From assembly GCA_009792885.1 (NCBI GenBank), contig WMCF01000008.1, positions 19,333,578 through 19,397,577 on the forward strand: a stretch of 64,000 nt of DNA, read 5' to 3'. Below the pieces are notes generated by a model. The model did not search any database, had not been told where the DNA came from, and saw nothing but the letters and a program-made list of their open reading frames with translations. Each line of letters opens with the position of its first letter. Positions within the stretch are counted from its first letter, which is position 1. A program made the translations under genes and the position numbers. This DNA comes from Eremophila alpestris peregrina. Its lineage: Eukaryota > Chordata > Aves > Passeriformes > Alaudidae. Below are positions 12,501 through 27,500 of this stretch, piece by piece.

Positions 12501-15500
12501 GCTATTTTTAAGAACGGTAAATTAATGGGGGTTTTTTTCAGTTTAAATCTTAAGGTTTTGTACTGAGTTCTATGTGGAACATTATCAAGCTTCCTAGTGT
12601 GGCTGGTTAGTATAGACAGAGTGTTATTAATTACCTGAAGGCTACTAAAGTATCCATTTTAAAATTAATTGGTTTAATTTCTTTTAATCAATACTTGGTA
12701 TTTACAACAGTAAATAGTCAAAATATAATTTATAGATCACATCATAGCACTTTCAGAGTAAGTAACAATGCAAGATAGTTATTTCTGCAGTTATCTTTTT
12801 GTATGACATATAGGTTGCAATAAAAAAATACTAATTTTTTAATTTGAATGTGAATAAATGGAAGACAGTCTTGCTTTGAGGAAAAAAAAAAGGAATTCCC
12901 ATTAAGAAGAGAAAAATTTGAAGGATGGGCTGAATCATAAGAAATGCAGCTTTGAAATAAGCATGACTGTCTGTTTCAGAGGTAACACAATCTGGGCTCC
13001 TAATATGATAATGGAATCATAGAATCATTAAGATTGGAAAAGACATCCACGATCATTGCATCCCACCTTTGATCACCACCATGTCAACTAAACCATAGCA
13101 CTAAATGCCACATCCAGTAATTTCTCAAGTCACTCATCCAGTGATGGTGACTCCACCACCTTCCTGGACAGTTTGTTTCAACATTTGACAATCCTTTCAG
13201 GGAAGAAATTCATCCTGATGTCCCACCTGAACCTCCTCTGGTGCAGCTTGAGGCCATTTCCTCTTATCCTGTTGCTGGTTGCCTGGAAGAAGAGGCTGAC
13301 CCCCACCTGGCTACAGCTTCCTTTCAGGCAGCTGTGCAGTGATAAGGTCCCCCTGAGCCTCCTCCTGTCCTGGCTGAGCACTCTGGCGCCCTCAGCCACT
13401 CCTTGTGACTTGCTCTTTACACCCTTCACCAGCTCTGGACGTGCTCCAGCCCCTCAATGTCCTTCTTGTACTGAGGGGCCCAGAACTGGACACAGCCCTT
13501 GAGGTGCAGCCTCCCCAGTGCTGAGTTCAGGGGGACAATCCCTGCCCTGCTCCTGCTGAATGCACTATTGCTGATCCAGGCCAGGATGCCATTGGCCAGC
13601 TTGGCCACCTGGGCACACCCTGGATCATGTTCAGCTGCTGTCACCAGCACCCCCAAGTCCTTTGTACTCACACAGACTCATGAGTGTCCAAGTGGCACAG
13701 TGGGTCACCAGATGCTTCCTCTTGGATTGCAGGGGCTCTTTTCTGCTCCCAGTCCCTGTCTACCAGCTCAGGGGGCATGTTACCCTGAGGATAACTAGTC
13801 TTGCTGTTAAAGGCTAAGGCAAAGAAAGTACAAGTACCTCAGCCTTTTCCGGGTCCTTGGTTACAATGTTCCCCCCTTCCCCACATCCAAGAATAGAGAA
13901 TTTCCTTAGCTCTCCTTTTATTTATAAAAAAAACTTTTTTATTATCTCTCACAGCAGTTGCCAGATTGAGTTCTAACTGGGCTTTCAACTTTTCTAATTT
14001 TCTCTCTACATGACCTAATGACACCCTTGTACTCTCCCTGAGTTGCCTGCCCCTTCTTGGAAAGGTCATCAGCATTTTTTGTCTCTGATTCCCAGTGAGA
14101 GCTCCCTGTTCAGCCAGGCTGGTTTTCTTCCCACATTGGCTCATCTTCTGGCACATGGCAATGGCCTGCTTCTGTGCTTTTAAGATTTCTTTCTTTAAGT
14201 ATGTCTAGCTCTCCTGGACTCCTTTGTTATTAAGGACTGTGCAAGGCAGAGGTTTTGTTGACCCCCTTCCTCATGTCACCAAGAATTGTAAACTGTCATT
14301 TTGGGGTAGCTGTGCCTAAGGCAGCCTCCAACCACCACATCTCCCACAGGCCCTTCTCTGTTCATAAACAGCAGGTCTAGCAGGGCACCAAACCTGGTAG
14401 GCTCACTCACCAGATGTGTCAGGAATCTATCTTCCTCACACTCCAGGAACCTCTTAGACTGCCTCTTCACTGTGTTGAGTTTTGCCAGCAGGCATCTGGC
14501 AAGTTAAAGTCTTCCACAAGAGCAAGGGCTAGCGAACGTGAAACATCATCCAGTGGCTTATAGCATATTTCACCTGCCTTTCCTTGGTTTAGGCAACATG
14601 AAAGACTTTTGTGTGATTGTCAAGATCTAGTGTGAGAAATGCCAACAGGATCTTGAGAGGCTGGAAGGTTTTCAGGAGGTAGCACAATGAAAAATTCACT
14701 GCTATTATTACAAGAATAAAATCTAGAAAACCTGTGTTCAGTGGGTGTGGAGGGAAGTCCCTTTGTCTTATTCAAAACAAGAGTAAGAGGCCACCCAAAT
14801 GGACTTCATAAATGCTCTTTAAGCCAGTAGTGGATGAGCCCCTCAAAGGTGTTCTGTGTTCATTCAAAAGTAGTATGGGTTTTTGCATGGAGGTAGGATC
14901 TTGAACCTCTGACTAATCCAACAAGGTGATTACAGTAGTCCCTTAAGGCTCTGGGGCAAAGGCTAAATCTGCTGAAGAAAAACATTCTTCAAAAATTCAC
15001 CCTGTGAAAATAACTTCCAGAGATTGGATTTTGGAGACTAAACTTAGAAAAAACCTGGTAGCATGAGGAGGCAAGCTCACATTGATATTCTGTGTACTGT
15101 GTGTTTTTGTGGCAAAGGAGAGAATATTAGTCCAGAACTTGTGATCTGCTTTTTTTTTCTAGTTCTTCTTTTAACAAAGATCCAAAATAAAAAATAAAAT
15201 TTACTTTGTTATTGTGGCTCTTTACTGTTTAAAATCAAAGGCACATGGGCATTCTTAGCTGAAAATTGCATTTAGAGCAATTGGAATGAAAAATATTTTT
15301 AATTAATGAAAAATTAGAATTAAGAGAAGAAATTTTTTGATCGATTTTAGATCTGTGCATATTTCAACAGGCTTTCCAAATTAAAGTAACAGTTTGAGGA
15401 GCTGAAGCCCTTTTAAATAATTAAAGCAATGTATTTTAAGATCTTCTACATTTATTAAATATAAGCAATTTAAACTTTTCTCAATTGTATAAATTTAATA

Positions 15501-18500
15501 CTTTATAAAACCATTTGAAGCATTTATTTGGCCCCTCACATTATGTTATTTCAGTGCATTCAAGGTTATCAGCTTATGTATAGAGCTAGAAAAGCCAAAG
15601 CAGAATGTACTTTTGAGGGTTCATCACATTGTGTATTTGCATATAACCTCTCCTTGGTGTGTATTGCATATCTTTGGCTGTGCTTGAACTGCAGAAGGTA
15701 TGAACTGTTTCATAATCATAACTGTTTCAAGTGAAAATAATAACTCCCTTTGCTTAAACTATAAAGACTATATTGCATCATCTAGAATTTACAGGATCAC
15801 TCCCCAGAGATAGCCAAGATCAATATATATAAGAAGTGAAAGGTTTTAATAATGAGAATGATTTTCAAATGCACAATGTAAACTGTAAGCTATCATTCAC
15901 TAGGAAGATTTTGCATTCCCTAGCGGCCTTATTCTCAGTGATGAAGAAAATCAGCTTTAGGTATTACACTTTAAAAAAAAGGGTAATCTGCTTCTAGTTA
16001 GGTAAATTAATTTTATACAAGAAAGCTCCAAAAAATGGTGGTTTTGAGATGCTTCTCTTCTGAAAGCTCTACCTCCTTGCTCTTGGGCTGTTTATGGTTT
16101 AATAACATTGCTATGTTATATTCATTTGTTCTTCCATTGCCTCAAGCAGAGAAAAATAGATGTGAGAAATGTATATATTAAAAAAGTTCCAGACTGGTAT
16201 TAGCTTCACAGAAAGTGAATTAATGAGCAAAACTTGCCTAGGATTGAGAGTCTTTTCTGACTTGATGAGCAAGAGCTATGTAGTTTAGTCAGTGCAGACA
16301 CAGATGCCTTTAGGCTATTATAATTATCAGTTCATTACCCCAGTGCATGATGGAGATTTGTTCGGACTGGTTCTTGTTCTGTTCCAGTTTCAGCATGATT
16401 GGAGGGCTAGAGCACCTCTTCTGTGAGAAAAGGATAAGGGAATTGGGATTGTTCAGCCTGGGGAAGAGGTAGCTTCAAGGTGAACTAATTGCTGGCCTTC
16501 CAGTACCTAAAGGGAACCTACAGGAAAGCTGGAGAAAGGCTTTTTTACAAGAGCTTGTAGTTATAGGAAAAAGGGGAATGGTTTTAAACTGAAAGAGGCT
16601 AGCTTCAGATTCAATATTAGTAGGAAATTCTTCACTCCGAGGGTGCTAAGGCCCTGAAACTGGCTGATGCCCCATCCCTGGAACTGTTCAAGGCCAGGCT
16701 GGATGAGACCCTAAGCAACCTGCTCTAGTGGAAGGTGTCCCTGCCCATGGCAAGAGGCTTGGAACTAGATGATCTTTAATGTGCCTTTTAATTCAAGGCA
16801 TTCTATGGTTCTATGATTTGAAGCTGGAAGACAGAATTAAGACTCTGAAAGAGGCACCACCTGGTGACCTACTTGAAATGGTTTCACTAACCAGTTGATG
16901 ATTCTTCCCACCATCTCATAAGGAAACTGCCTTCCTCCATCAAGGCAACTGCTGGGTCTTGTGGCTCAGGCTTTGAAATGCTTTTCTTTGTAGATCTGGC
17001 TGAGTTGGGATGAGTTGGGATCTCACTGGCTGAGAGTGTGATTTGTATCACCTAATTCTGGGCAAGTGAAGTCTATGTGTCTATATCTGAAGGAATCAAC
17101 CAGGGTTCTCTTTACAATCACGGGGTTTTTAGGATATGATCCTATGACTGTTTGTGAGAGACCGCTGCAGGATGAGGTGAAACTCACCCTTAAAGGCAGT
17201 TATCATGCTTAGGTTAGATCTTGACATGTACATATAGTCAGACAACTCTTACTCAGCATTTCTCATGGTTTTTCTCCATTAAAAACCAGAAACTTACCTG
17301 AATATATGAGGAGTACCTGGCCAAGGCTTTCCTCCCCTTTGAAAATCATTTGATAGCTTGTTTTTCTTCATATCAACCAAACCTCTCTGCAGTCCTTGCT
17401 ACTCTTTCATCAGGAGTTCTCATGAATATATGAATTCCTGTGTTCTTGAGGAGTTTGATCATGGTCACCCCCTCTACTTTGCTTTCATCTGGTTAGCTTT
17501 TTGGCTTACGGTTGTAATGCATAATGTTACCTTGCTGTTGGAATTGGAGAGGTTAAAAAGGCTGCAATGATTTAAAGACAGATATGCTACAAATCATAAA
17601 TCTTATCAAGTTCCCCATCCTTCTGATACTCATAGGTGTCCCTGTAACATTTTTACTAATTTTCTTCTGAAACTGCAAGACAGTTTTATAGTTGTTATCT
17701 TTTCTCAGTGAGATTGAATGCTGAGGGACCACATATTGCTAAAAGGAGATTTATGGCTACATTCCAGGTGATACTCATTCTGTTGACTCCACTTCTTACA
17801 GATGCATTGTGAAATGCTGTTTAAATTTTCTGTACTGCCTCCACATTTTCAGAGAGCTTCACTTACCATCAGCTCTGGACTCCTTCATTCTATAAGCTGT
17901 CTGCTCTGGTTGGTGTTTCTGTGTGTTGAGTCCTTGATACCACTCAGAGCCAAGCAGCATGAGTTAGAGGAACTTTTTACAGCCTGAAGTAACATTGCAA
18001 TCTGTCACAGGAGTGGTTTCTTCTGACACTTAAAAAGTGTCTCTTAGAGATATCTTCAGGTGCTATTGTTGTGCACCCCAGCTGAAAGGAGTATGAAAAG
18101 ATTTTATCTGCTTTTTCAAGTGCTTGTGGTTATGTTTTCTTTGTTTCTGCCTTCTATCTAACACATTTTTAAAAATGCATCATATTTTGCTCCGCTGCAT
18201 CTTCCACTTACATCCAGCTCTCATCTGTTTTGTTGACTCTTCAGTTTACCACTCTGAGGAGACTAAATGCTGCAACAGCCACCCCACTGACTTCACAGCT
18301 TCTGGCTAATGGAATGCTTTTGACCATTTAATACACTCAAACATTACAGAACGTGAGCTTTCCCATGAATAAACATTAGAAAAATGCTTATAATGCCATT
18401 TCAAGAGCTGGGGTGTACATTAAATATCCTCACACATCCTTGAATACAGGAATTGCCTCATTCATTTAGTCTTCTATTTTTACATTTGAAGGAGTAACTG

Positions 18501-21500
18501 TAGTTTGACACAGTATTATAAAGCATTGGTGTTTCCAGCCTAAAAGAAGAAAACAAAAGGAGTTCTTTATAATTTGGTCCTCTCCTCTCCCCACTTAATG
18601 AATGCTATTATAATAAAACATAAAATATAACTTGTTGATGAAGAATGTACATTTGATTATTTCCTAGCAAACTCAGTTTTGAGAAATTTTTTTGACACAG
18701 GTATTTTTAAATAACTACAAAAGAACTACTTGAGGCAGGTTGAAGCCAATTAGTTGTCACTCTAGATGAACAAACATTTAGCCAAATTAGTTTCAAAACT
18801 GAGTGATGAAAATGTGAGAGATTCTTGTTAGCAATTCTGTGTGTGATTCATTCCATGTGTTAGTGGGGAATTCTGAGAAATAACTAGTGGTTTACCTTTA
18901 ACTCTAAAATTTGCACCAGAGCAAGTTTAGATTCTCTTACTTTAAACATTTTTACAACTTTAGCTTACATTCTATATTATATTTATAAAATATGTTATAT
19001 GTTTATGTGCTTCACTGCTAAATGAAGTGCAGCATGGAACTTAGCTATTATTTTTATCTGATCAGAGCAGTTTTGTTATTTTCAGATATTAAGTTTTGAA
19101 GACATAGATGAAACCTGTACAGATGTTCCATATAGATCAAATCAAAAAGTTGTATTTATTTTGCTTTTAAAACTAAGGACCAGGAAAACTGGGGTGGAAG
19201 AGGTATGTTGGAGAAGGACACAGGTAAGGATGAATTAGGTCTTAGGACTAAAATTTACCAGAAAATAGTAAAATGCAGGGATAAATATTGCAATGAGTGT
19301 TCTAAAAGATACAGTCATATATTAGCAGAAGTCATAAACATAATAGTGCAGAATGAAATTAAGGTATAAGGGTAAAATAGGATAGATTAAATGGAATGTG
19401 TAACTGTAAACAAGCATATAAATATGACATGTTGGTAGGCATACTAAACACTTTCTGGAAGGAAAATGCCTAGGTAAAAAAGTATTGGAGTGACAGAATA
19501 GAGCTGTAAAGAACTGATGTTGTGTCTTAAATGAATTTTGGATTCCAGGAGACAAAGATAAATAGAATTCTGAGAGTCCTGGAGGACTATTCTAAGAACA
19601 GTTGTGGAAGACTGAGGCTGAATGCAATATCCAAGTGATATGTCTTTAACATAAGGATTAAAATAATCCATCTATCTGTGATTTGATAAATTGCCCAAAA
19701 ATCTCCACTAATTATGTTGACGCTGCTTATATATGGAATACAAACTGCTCCAACACAACATATTTAAAGGTCAAACTATATGTCAAAAAAGGATTTTTCC
19801 CCTCACCCTCCTCCCCACATGGAAACATCCCAAACTGTGTCATAATAAATGGAGTGGGAGAGGTGAGGCTATTAAAAGTAATAGTCAAGCTTCAAAAAGC
19901 ATAGTCCTGTATGATACAGAAAATTAAAAGGAATATAAACTCTTGCAAATTTAGTGCAGTATCATATGGCAGACCTAAGGAGATTCAGAACAATGTGCAC
20001 CAGACCCAAAACCTATTCATAAAAACACATTAGTCAGGAATTCTTTCAGAGAGTAGTGGATCTAATAAAAAAGAGGAATACAGAAAAATGAGTGACAATG
20101 CAAATCCAAATGGCCTGTGTGTTGATTATTGCTGTGGTAGAACATAAAGAAGTTCTCACTGCAAACACTTTTTCAACAGTCACTGAGCCTCAAAACGTTT
20201 TGCTGCTACTCTGTGAGCAATAGAAGAGATTTCAGAATAAATCAATGAAATTAGTGTGTCATATCATCACATCATATTATTCACCTAAATTTAAACTAAA
20301 ATAAGAAACTGCCAAACTGTATTTATGATCTCTAATTGACAAATTTTGAATTTCAATTTTTATAATATATATGAAAATTTAAAAAATAGTTTCGCCTTCA
20401 TCACAGAGGAGCAGGATGTTTCAAGTGCAACATGGGGCTTAAAAAGAGGCTCCATATGTCTGGAGAAATACTTCCAGAAAACCTACCTTCCATACTGACA
20501 GAAATGGTTGAAACTGTAGCCATAAGTATGTGGATCTCTGAAGAAAATACAATGTGGTTTCAGTGTTCTCTAAGAGGCATAGGACGTGCAAGTAAAAATG
20601 ACTGTGTTGCTAAAGTAAAAAGGGTTAAAAGTAGAATTATTTGGTAGCAGAAGTAAAATCTTTGAAGGTAGGAAACAAAGGATAAAAATAAAGGATTCAT
20701 GTTCACAGTGGGGAGTATTTGCCAGCGGAACTCTGTGGGGATTGATGTTGATGCCTATTCAGCAGTCATTAGTATGGAAAGGAGGCTGAAATCCAAAGAT
20801 GCCAAAGTTTGCTGATGTACTGACAAGTTGGAGAAACCACTCACAGCACTGCATTACTGAGTGATAAAAAGAGAGATACAATCCAGTCTGAAGAAAAGTA
20901 ACAAATATGCATATTACACCGTAGTGAGTGGCTGCTATTTCTCAGAAGAGGAATTGCAGTACAAACGTGGGTAGATCTCTTGGAACATCCCAGCAGTCAG
21001 CAGTGGGATGAATAGCAAGCAGTGTAACCCACCATTTGGAAAGGAGGAGGGCAAAGCAGAAAGCTTCAGTTCACTAAGCCCTTCCTGAGTACAAGTCTGC
21101 CAGTGGAATAGTGCATGTGGCCACCCCATCTCCAGAGGATTCAGTAAAACTACAAGATTAAAATATTTCATCTAGGAAAAGTGAGGGAAGTTCAAGAGGG
21201 AAATAATAAATAAAACTGCCAATTATGTGGAGAAGCTGAACAGGAAATATTACTCATTTTCTCTGGAAAATAATAATGACAATCGCCACTCAGATCATAA
21301 CACAGGAATTCAGGGGCAGCAAAATCCTTTAAAGAAAAAAGTGAACTATTTTTGGATGACAAAAGCCCACAGATTTCAGTGATTACATAAACTAATGTAA
21401 GAAAGATAGGAAAAATGGGTGGAACAAAGATGCTCTTATGTACACTTTTACATGTGCAGCCTTCAGCCCTGAAGGTTTCTAACCCAAAAATTACAGAAAT

Positions 21501-24500
21501 CAAAGAGTGCATACTAGGACAAGTATTGTTTGTATTTACCCTTTCCTTATTAAGCTGCCAGTTACTATCAGGAGCTCTGGCTGTGAGCCAGGTGGACCTT
21601 TGCCCTCACACAGTTTAGTTGGTCTCATGTCTTGGCAGTGCAAGCTTGGGATATTGACACAGCATTTCTCTGGGACAGGAGTGTGAAAAGTAATATGTAA
21701 CTTATTTAACTAAATCCAAGAGCCGGAAGAGGCAGCCAACAGAATAAGCAAAGCTCCACCATAAGAAGCTCAAGGACTTTCCTCCTCATGGTTGCCTATT
21801 AGGTTGTTGTAGAACTGCCACCTCAGAAAATGAAAATAATTGCCACATCATAAAAAAAAGTGCCTGCTGCACATAAATCATTGTTCTGCTGGCAACCAGG
21901 AAATCCATAAGGAAAGTGACTGCTGAAAATCGGATAGGTGGCAGCTCGAGCCTAGTGCAGACTTCCCTACTTACAGTGCAGTGAAACGGGCTGGATTCTC
22001 AAGATCCTTGTGATTAAGCATCTGCAAATTGCCTCTGGGAGCTCTGAATCCTTTTCCTGTTCATTGCTACTGGTGAACACAGAGACTTCAGTGCCCTCTC
22101 CTGACACCAAAGCCCGTTGTCATGATCTTTTTCACAGGGAGATACACGGTCCCATTTTAGGGAAGCACAGGGTTAGAAGTGGGAAACGATTACATCTACC
22201 CAGAGGATGACCATGGATGTGAATCCCCCCCATGAGATACCTGGGGCTGAAAAGCCAGGAGCTGGGAGATGTGTGTCTGTGTGGTTGGGTGGCCTCTGCA
22301 TGTTGCCAGAGCAAGCCTTACCCTAAATATCCCCTAAATATCTACCTGCAGTACTTCTTGTCTTCCTTCCGTCTGTAGGAAATTATATGAAAGCTGGTAA
22401 AAGAACAGCCTGGTGCAATCACAGGGATGCCCTGTGCACTGAAAAAACCATTTGTATCCTGTGTCTTTTGTTTTGTACTGCAGCCTCTGTGGTCTGTGCT
22501 AGAGAAATAGCTGTTAGAGGAACAAAGACACACTTTACTAACATAGGACGTAAAAAATTGCTCTTAATCGGTAAAATGCAGATCACATATCTTGGGAAGT
22601 GTGAGATCTGATGGCAGAATAACAAAGCCTTAAGTAATACAGTTAGGACTAGTTAGAAGAAACCTGGATTATTTAATTTTAGTTTCAAGTGAAATTTCAT
22701 ATTCTGTCTTTCTTCTCACTTTACAAGAATTTCTGAAAAAAAATTATTTACTTTATGTAGTGACACAGAAAGTTTTGATTTTGGAATGTTAGTGTTTTGT
22801 GGTAAGAAGACATTTTGTTGAGCTGTTCTAGATCTTTTATGTTTATGCATGTAGCAGCTGTGTTTTTCTCTAATTTTTAACTCTTGCCCTGAATGTGATT
22901 CCCAAGACTGTTCAAAGCCATCAACTAATGATTTTCTGCCATTTGAAAAAGATGGGACATCGTTATTCAGACATAGTCATTGTGTATACAAAACCATAGA
23001 ATCATTAAGGTTGGAAAAGACCTCTGGAACACTGAGTCCAACTGTCAAACTATGAAGCCATTTAAACTCCTAAGTGCAGCATGCATGCCTCCAAAGTTAG
23101 GATAAAGTATGATAATTTTTAATGGATTTTCAAACATATTTATGATTTTAGCAGAGGAATATATCTTTCCTTTAGGGATGGATATTGAAATGTTCTCCCT
23201 AAAAGTTACTTTTATTAAATCCTAAAGGCTTTTCCATAAAAATCTGTGAACCTGGAATTGCATGCAAGTTTTTAAAGTCTGTACATTAGAGCACTAAGCA
23301 TACAAAGCTAAGAAGTAGTCAGGGTGTTAATAAAAGGTTAACAGAATGTTAATGCAGTGTTTTGGTATTGAAACACAGAGCTTATTTCTTTCTGAGGACT
23401 GTACTACCCATTCCTGCTGGCTGACAGCTTTCAATTGAAATGGATTTCAGTCAGTTAATACATTATATCCTTCCTTTTAGAAAGCTCTCTAATTAGAAAA
23501 TCGACTGATTAAAAAGAAAGCTGTGTTATTAATATCCTTCGAAGAAGTAGTCCTGTATGGTCACACCCTGTATAGTCACCTGTGCTAGCAGCATTAAAAG
23601 TACAGCAGAGCTAGAGGCAGTGGTGGGAGAGCTCTGGGACTGGCCAGTGCCCCCTGGACTGTTAGCTGGGGATGCTGGAAGAGAAGAGGCAAATTTGCCC
23701 TGTGTGAGGTTGACAAGTCATTGTTTCTTCTGGGCTCCCTCCTAGTAAGGCAGCACTGCTCTGACCCATGCAGGCCTACCAACTCACTCCAGCCTCAGGC
23801 AGGAATCTTTGTGATTGAGTTGCTGTATTACTTGTGTACTTAGTGTCACTGGTTGACCAGAAAAAAGGCAAGAAACTAATCCCTTTCCTGACAAAATGCC
23901 ACAGACATATTTTTTAATTTGTTGATGGAAGTATTACTTTGAAAGCTGTACATAAAGTGATGTCTGACATCAAATTTGATATTACAAGGCCTATTTTGTT
24001 CTGTCTTTTCTGTTTTATGAAAACCTCAATGTGTGCAATTTTATTGAAACAATGCAACTATTATTCTGTGATTTGATTTCAGATTTAGACTAAGTAATTG
24101 AGTGATTTCCTAGATTGATATTTAATGAATCAGAAGAAATACATTCTACTTTTTAGTGCACTACAGTATGAAAGTTAAACCTCAGTTATTTTAACAGCCA
24201 GCTAGAGATCTCTTCTTCTGGGGATTTCAGCCAAATCACTTGCAAAATTCTGCAGCAGAACAGGGAGGATTTCTTGCCTTATGTTGAGCAGAACTATTGG
24301 AAGTTGAATGTTGGATTCTGCTGTGCCTTAAAAACTCCTTCCTTCTCCCCAATACATGATTTCCTTATGACCCTAAAAATATTCCTTGCTTCTCAGGATC
24401 TGAACTTCCAGCAGGAGTAACTGATGGTGTTTGAACCAAATCTCCAGCCAGGCTTGTCATTACCTGGCACTGAAGCTTGGATATGATGTAAGAACAACAA

Positions 24501-27500
24501 TAGGCACCAAGCTGCTAAAGCAATCCCACAATAGTGCTGGAAGGAAGTTGGTGTTTGTTTTCCAATAAGACTCACCTTACGAATTTCCATTTTCCAAAGT
24601 TCCATATCAAAGCATCCTGACAGGGATCCATAACTAGCAGACAGAGCAGTTGCAGTTCCACCAAGGTGCTGGGAAAGATTGCTTGCTTTGGTCTCATTTT
24701 GGTTTAGTTGATGGGCTAGAGACAGGTAGGAGATAAAGGGAATTACAAAATTGTGGTTTATGACATTGGATAGGGTGTGTTAACTTGAAGATTTAACTTG
24801 GTTTTGGTGGAAATGTCTATTTTGAGAAAAACTTGGAAGTTGAAGAAAGGTTTGTCAAGAGAAACTAAAGCATGGAAATCTCAAAAAAATCCATGGATAT
24901 TATTTCCAAGATTAGCTTTGTCTAGACTTTCTGATGTGGATTTCATTTATATATATACACCTTCTAGCCTACATACCTGACTGTCAGAAAAATTTTATGG
25001 ATATTAAGTGCAATTAAGCAGAGCAGAAAAAAAAAACCTTTTTATAGATTTTCTGTGGAAAAAAAAGCTTGTTTTAACTTCCCTGTCAAAATATCCAATT
25101 TGCTAGATTTATTGGCCAGTTTTGCGGATTAGTCCTCTAAACTCCAGCAGGATCCAAATATTAAGAAGAGAAAGGGAAAATTTTAAGGGTCTTCAGATTT
25201 TTAATTTCCCTGTAACTAGCTTACATCTGGGACTAACAGTGCTGGCAACTCTCCCAGCACTGTGAGTAACACACTTTGGCTCCTGTCTGCATTTTTCAAT
25301 TAACTAACCCACCAAACCCCTGTGTAACCTTTGTCCAACTCTCACTGCATATCTGTTCCATTTTATTGCGGCACACACTCCTCCATCCTTTTTCACATCT
25401 CCCATAGCAACCTGAATTTTACATATGGACATAAGAAAGGGGGAAAAACTACCACTTGGAAGCGGGTATTCCCCTAGCAGTCTAAAAATTATGCAAAATC
25501 TGTAGCTTCTTTTATATCTGTGGCAGAATTGCCTGAAATAGGGCCCAAAATCTAATGCTCAGCCTGGGGACATTGGCATCAGTAAATATTTCTTGAATGA
25601 TATATCTGGTAGATTCCTTTCAGGATTAATTTTGTTTTACAAGGAAAGTTCTTAATATATTTTTTTCTCTCTTTTGTACATTGCTTGCAAATGACTTCTG
25701 GAAAGGTGTAATTTCTAACACTGTGGAAGATGACCAATACATTGTTTTCATTGAAATAATTGCATTTGGGTTATTTGTCCTAACTGAAATTTAAAGTGGC
25801 AAGTTAAGTGTAGTAGCTCCTTCCAGCTGCTATTCCAGCTTATACATATTCTGGTTTGTATTCTAAAATCAGAATATTTTCATAGATAAAATAGATAAAT
25901 TCCTACTCTTTCTTAGGTTAGATGAAAAAGTTCAGTATAAAAATCCATTGAAGGTTGTAGCAAGAAAATAACAGGAAATATACGTTTCTTCAGAAAATGG
26001 GGACTGCATATACAGATGTTCTTGTATGTGGCATACATTGTCTTATTTTGAAGCCTTTCAAGTGGAATTGCACAAGTGCTGCATCACAACATCGTGCTCT
26101 GCTCTGGGTTCTGTTGCTTGCATGGTCCCTGCTAACTCTGTTATCTCTGCACAGTGTCAGTGGCACAGAGTAGTTCCATTCTCTGTAAATGACAGGTAAG
26201 GGATCTTTTATCCATCCCACTAAAGGACAGACATGTGAAGAAGCACACCTAGCCATGAACATGAGAGCTGATACTGCAGAATGTTTTTATGCAGACCATT
26301 GAACTGAGCAGCACAGTAAATGCTGTGGTTTTATTGCCTCTTCTAACAGAAGATCTTGAAGTGCCTGCTCATGACTTGGGTAACCTCCACAAGTCACAGC
26401 AGTTCTATCAATTATAAAAGAGAACATTATGTTTACAGTGAGATCACTATCTCTTATTGTAAGACATGCATTTTGACTTTAACATTCATGTCCCAGCCTT
26501 GTTTTTGTGGAAAGCCCTGAGTGATGCAAAACACCAGGTACAAGCTGAGTGTCACAGTTGCCAGGCCATTTGGCTTGCTGGTAGAAGTGTGCATGGTTCA
26601 ACAGGGAAGCCATCAGATACTAATGTGAGACAGGTTGGTTATGTATTTATCCTGTGAGGCACTAACATGATAGCAATCATTGTTAATAAATGAATGCCCA
26701 TTTCTTTTTTACCTGCCTCATCAGAGTAATAATAGAGATGGGAAATAGAGGTCAAGGATTCTTCTGGGAAAAATACAATATGCTATTGAAATTTTTTCTG
26801 GTGTCTTGTTTAGGCTTACAGTTGCTGTGCAAATACATAAAATAGGGTTGGAAGGGACCCTAAAGATCATTTAGTTCCAATCCCCCTGTCATGAGCAGAG
26901 ACACCTTCAAGTAGGCCAGTTTGCTCTAAGTCCCATCCAACCTGGCCCTAAACACTTCCAAGTCTGAGGCAGCTACAAGTCAGCCTAGAGGGGAATTAAA
27001 AAACAAAATCCCAAAACATTTGAAATCACAAAAATGTAAACAGTTAAAACTTTAAAAAATAGAGATAATTGGTAACTCTGCCTAATGTTCTAGATTTTGA
27101 CAGCTTAAACCACTGTTATGCTAGTCTTCCACTGACAGGTGAATGAAGTCCAGTCAAATATATTTCTGTTTGCTGCGTGATTTTGTAAGCTTGAAACCAC
27201 AAAGAACATTTTTACATTTATACCAAACTCTAATGCTTGCCTTTCAAATTGTTGACCTTTAGCAGTGAGATTGCCTGCATCACAGATTCGTGATACACTA
27301 TCCTTCAGGAAAATGGATGTATTAGCAGAGGTGGTGGTGATGCTATCCATAGTGAGACCATGATGCCACATCAAATAGAAAACATGGAGGAAAACTGATC
27401 TGTTTGTGTGGGAAGAAATATGAAATTATGATTTCAGAAAAAGCATTTGAAATGTGCTGATACTTGGCTGGGATGTGAATGTTGACTGGCTTCTGATATG

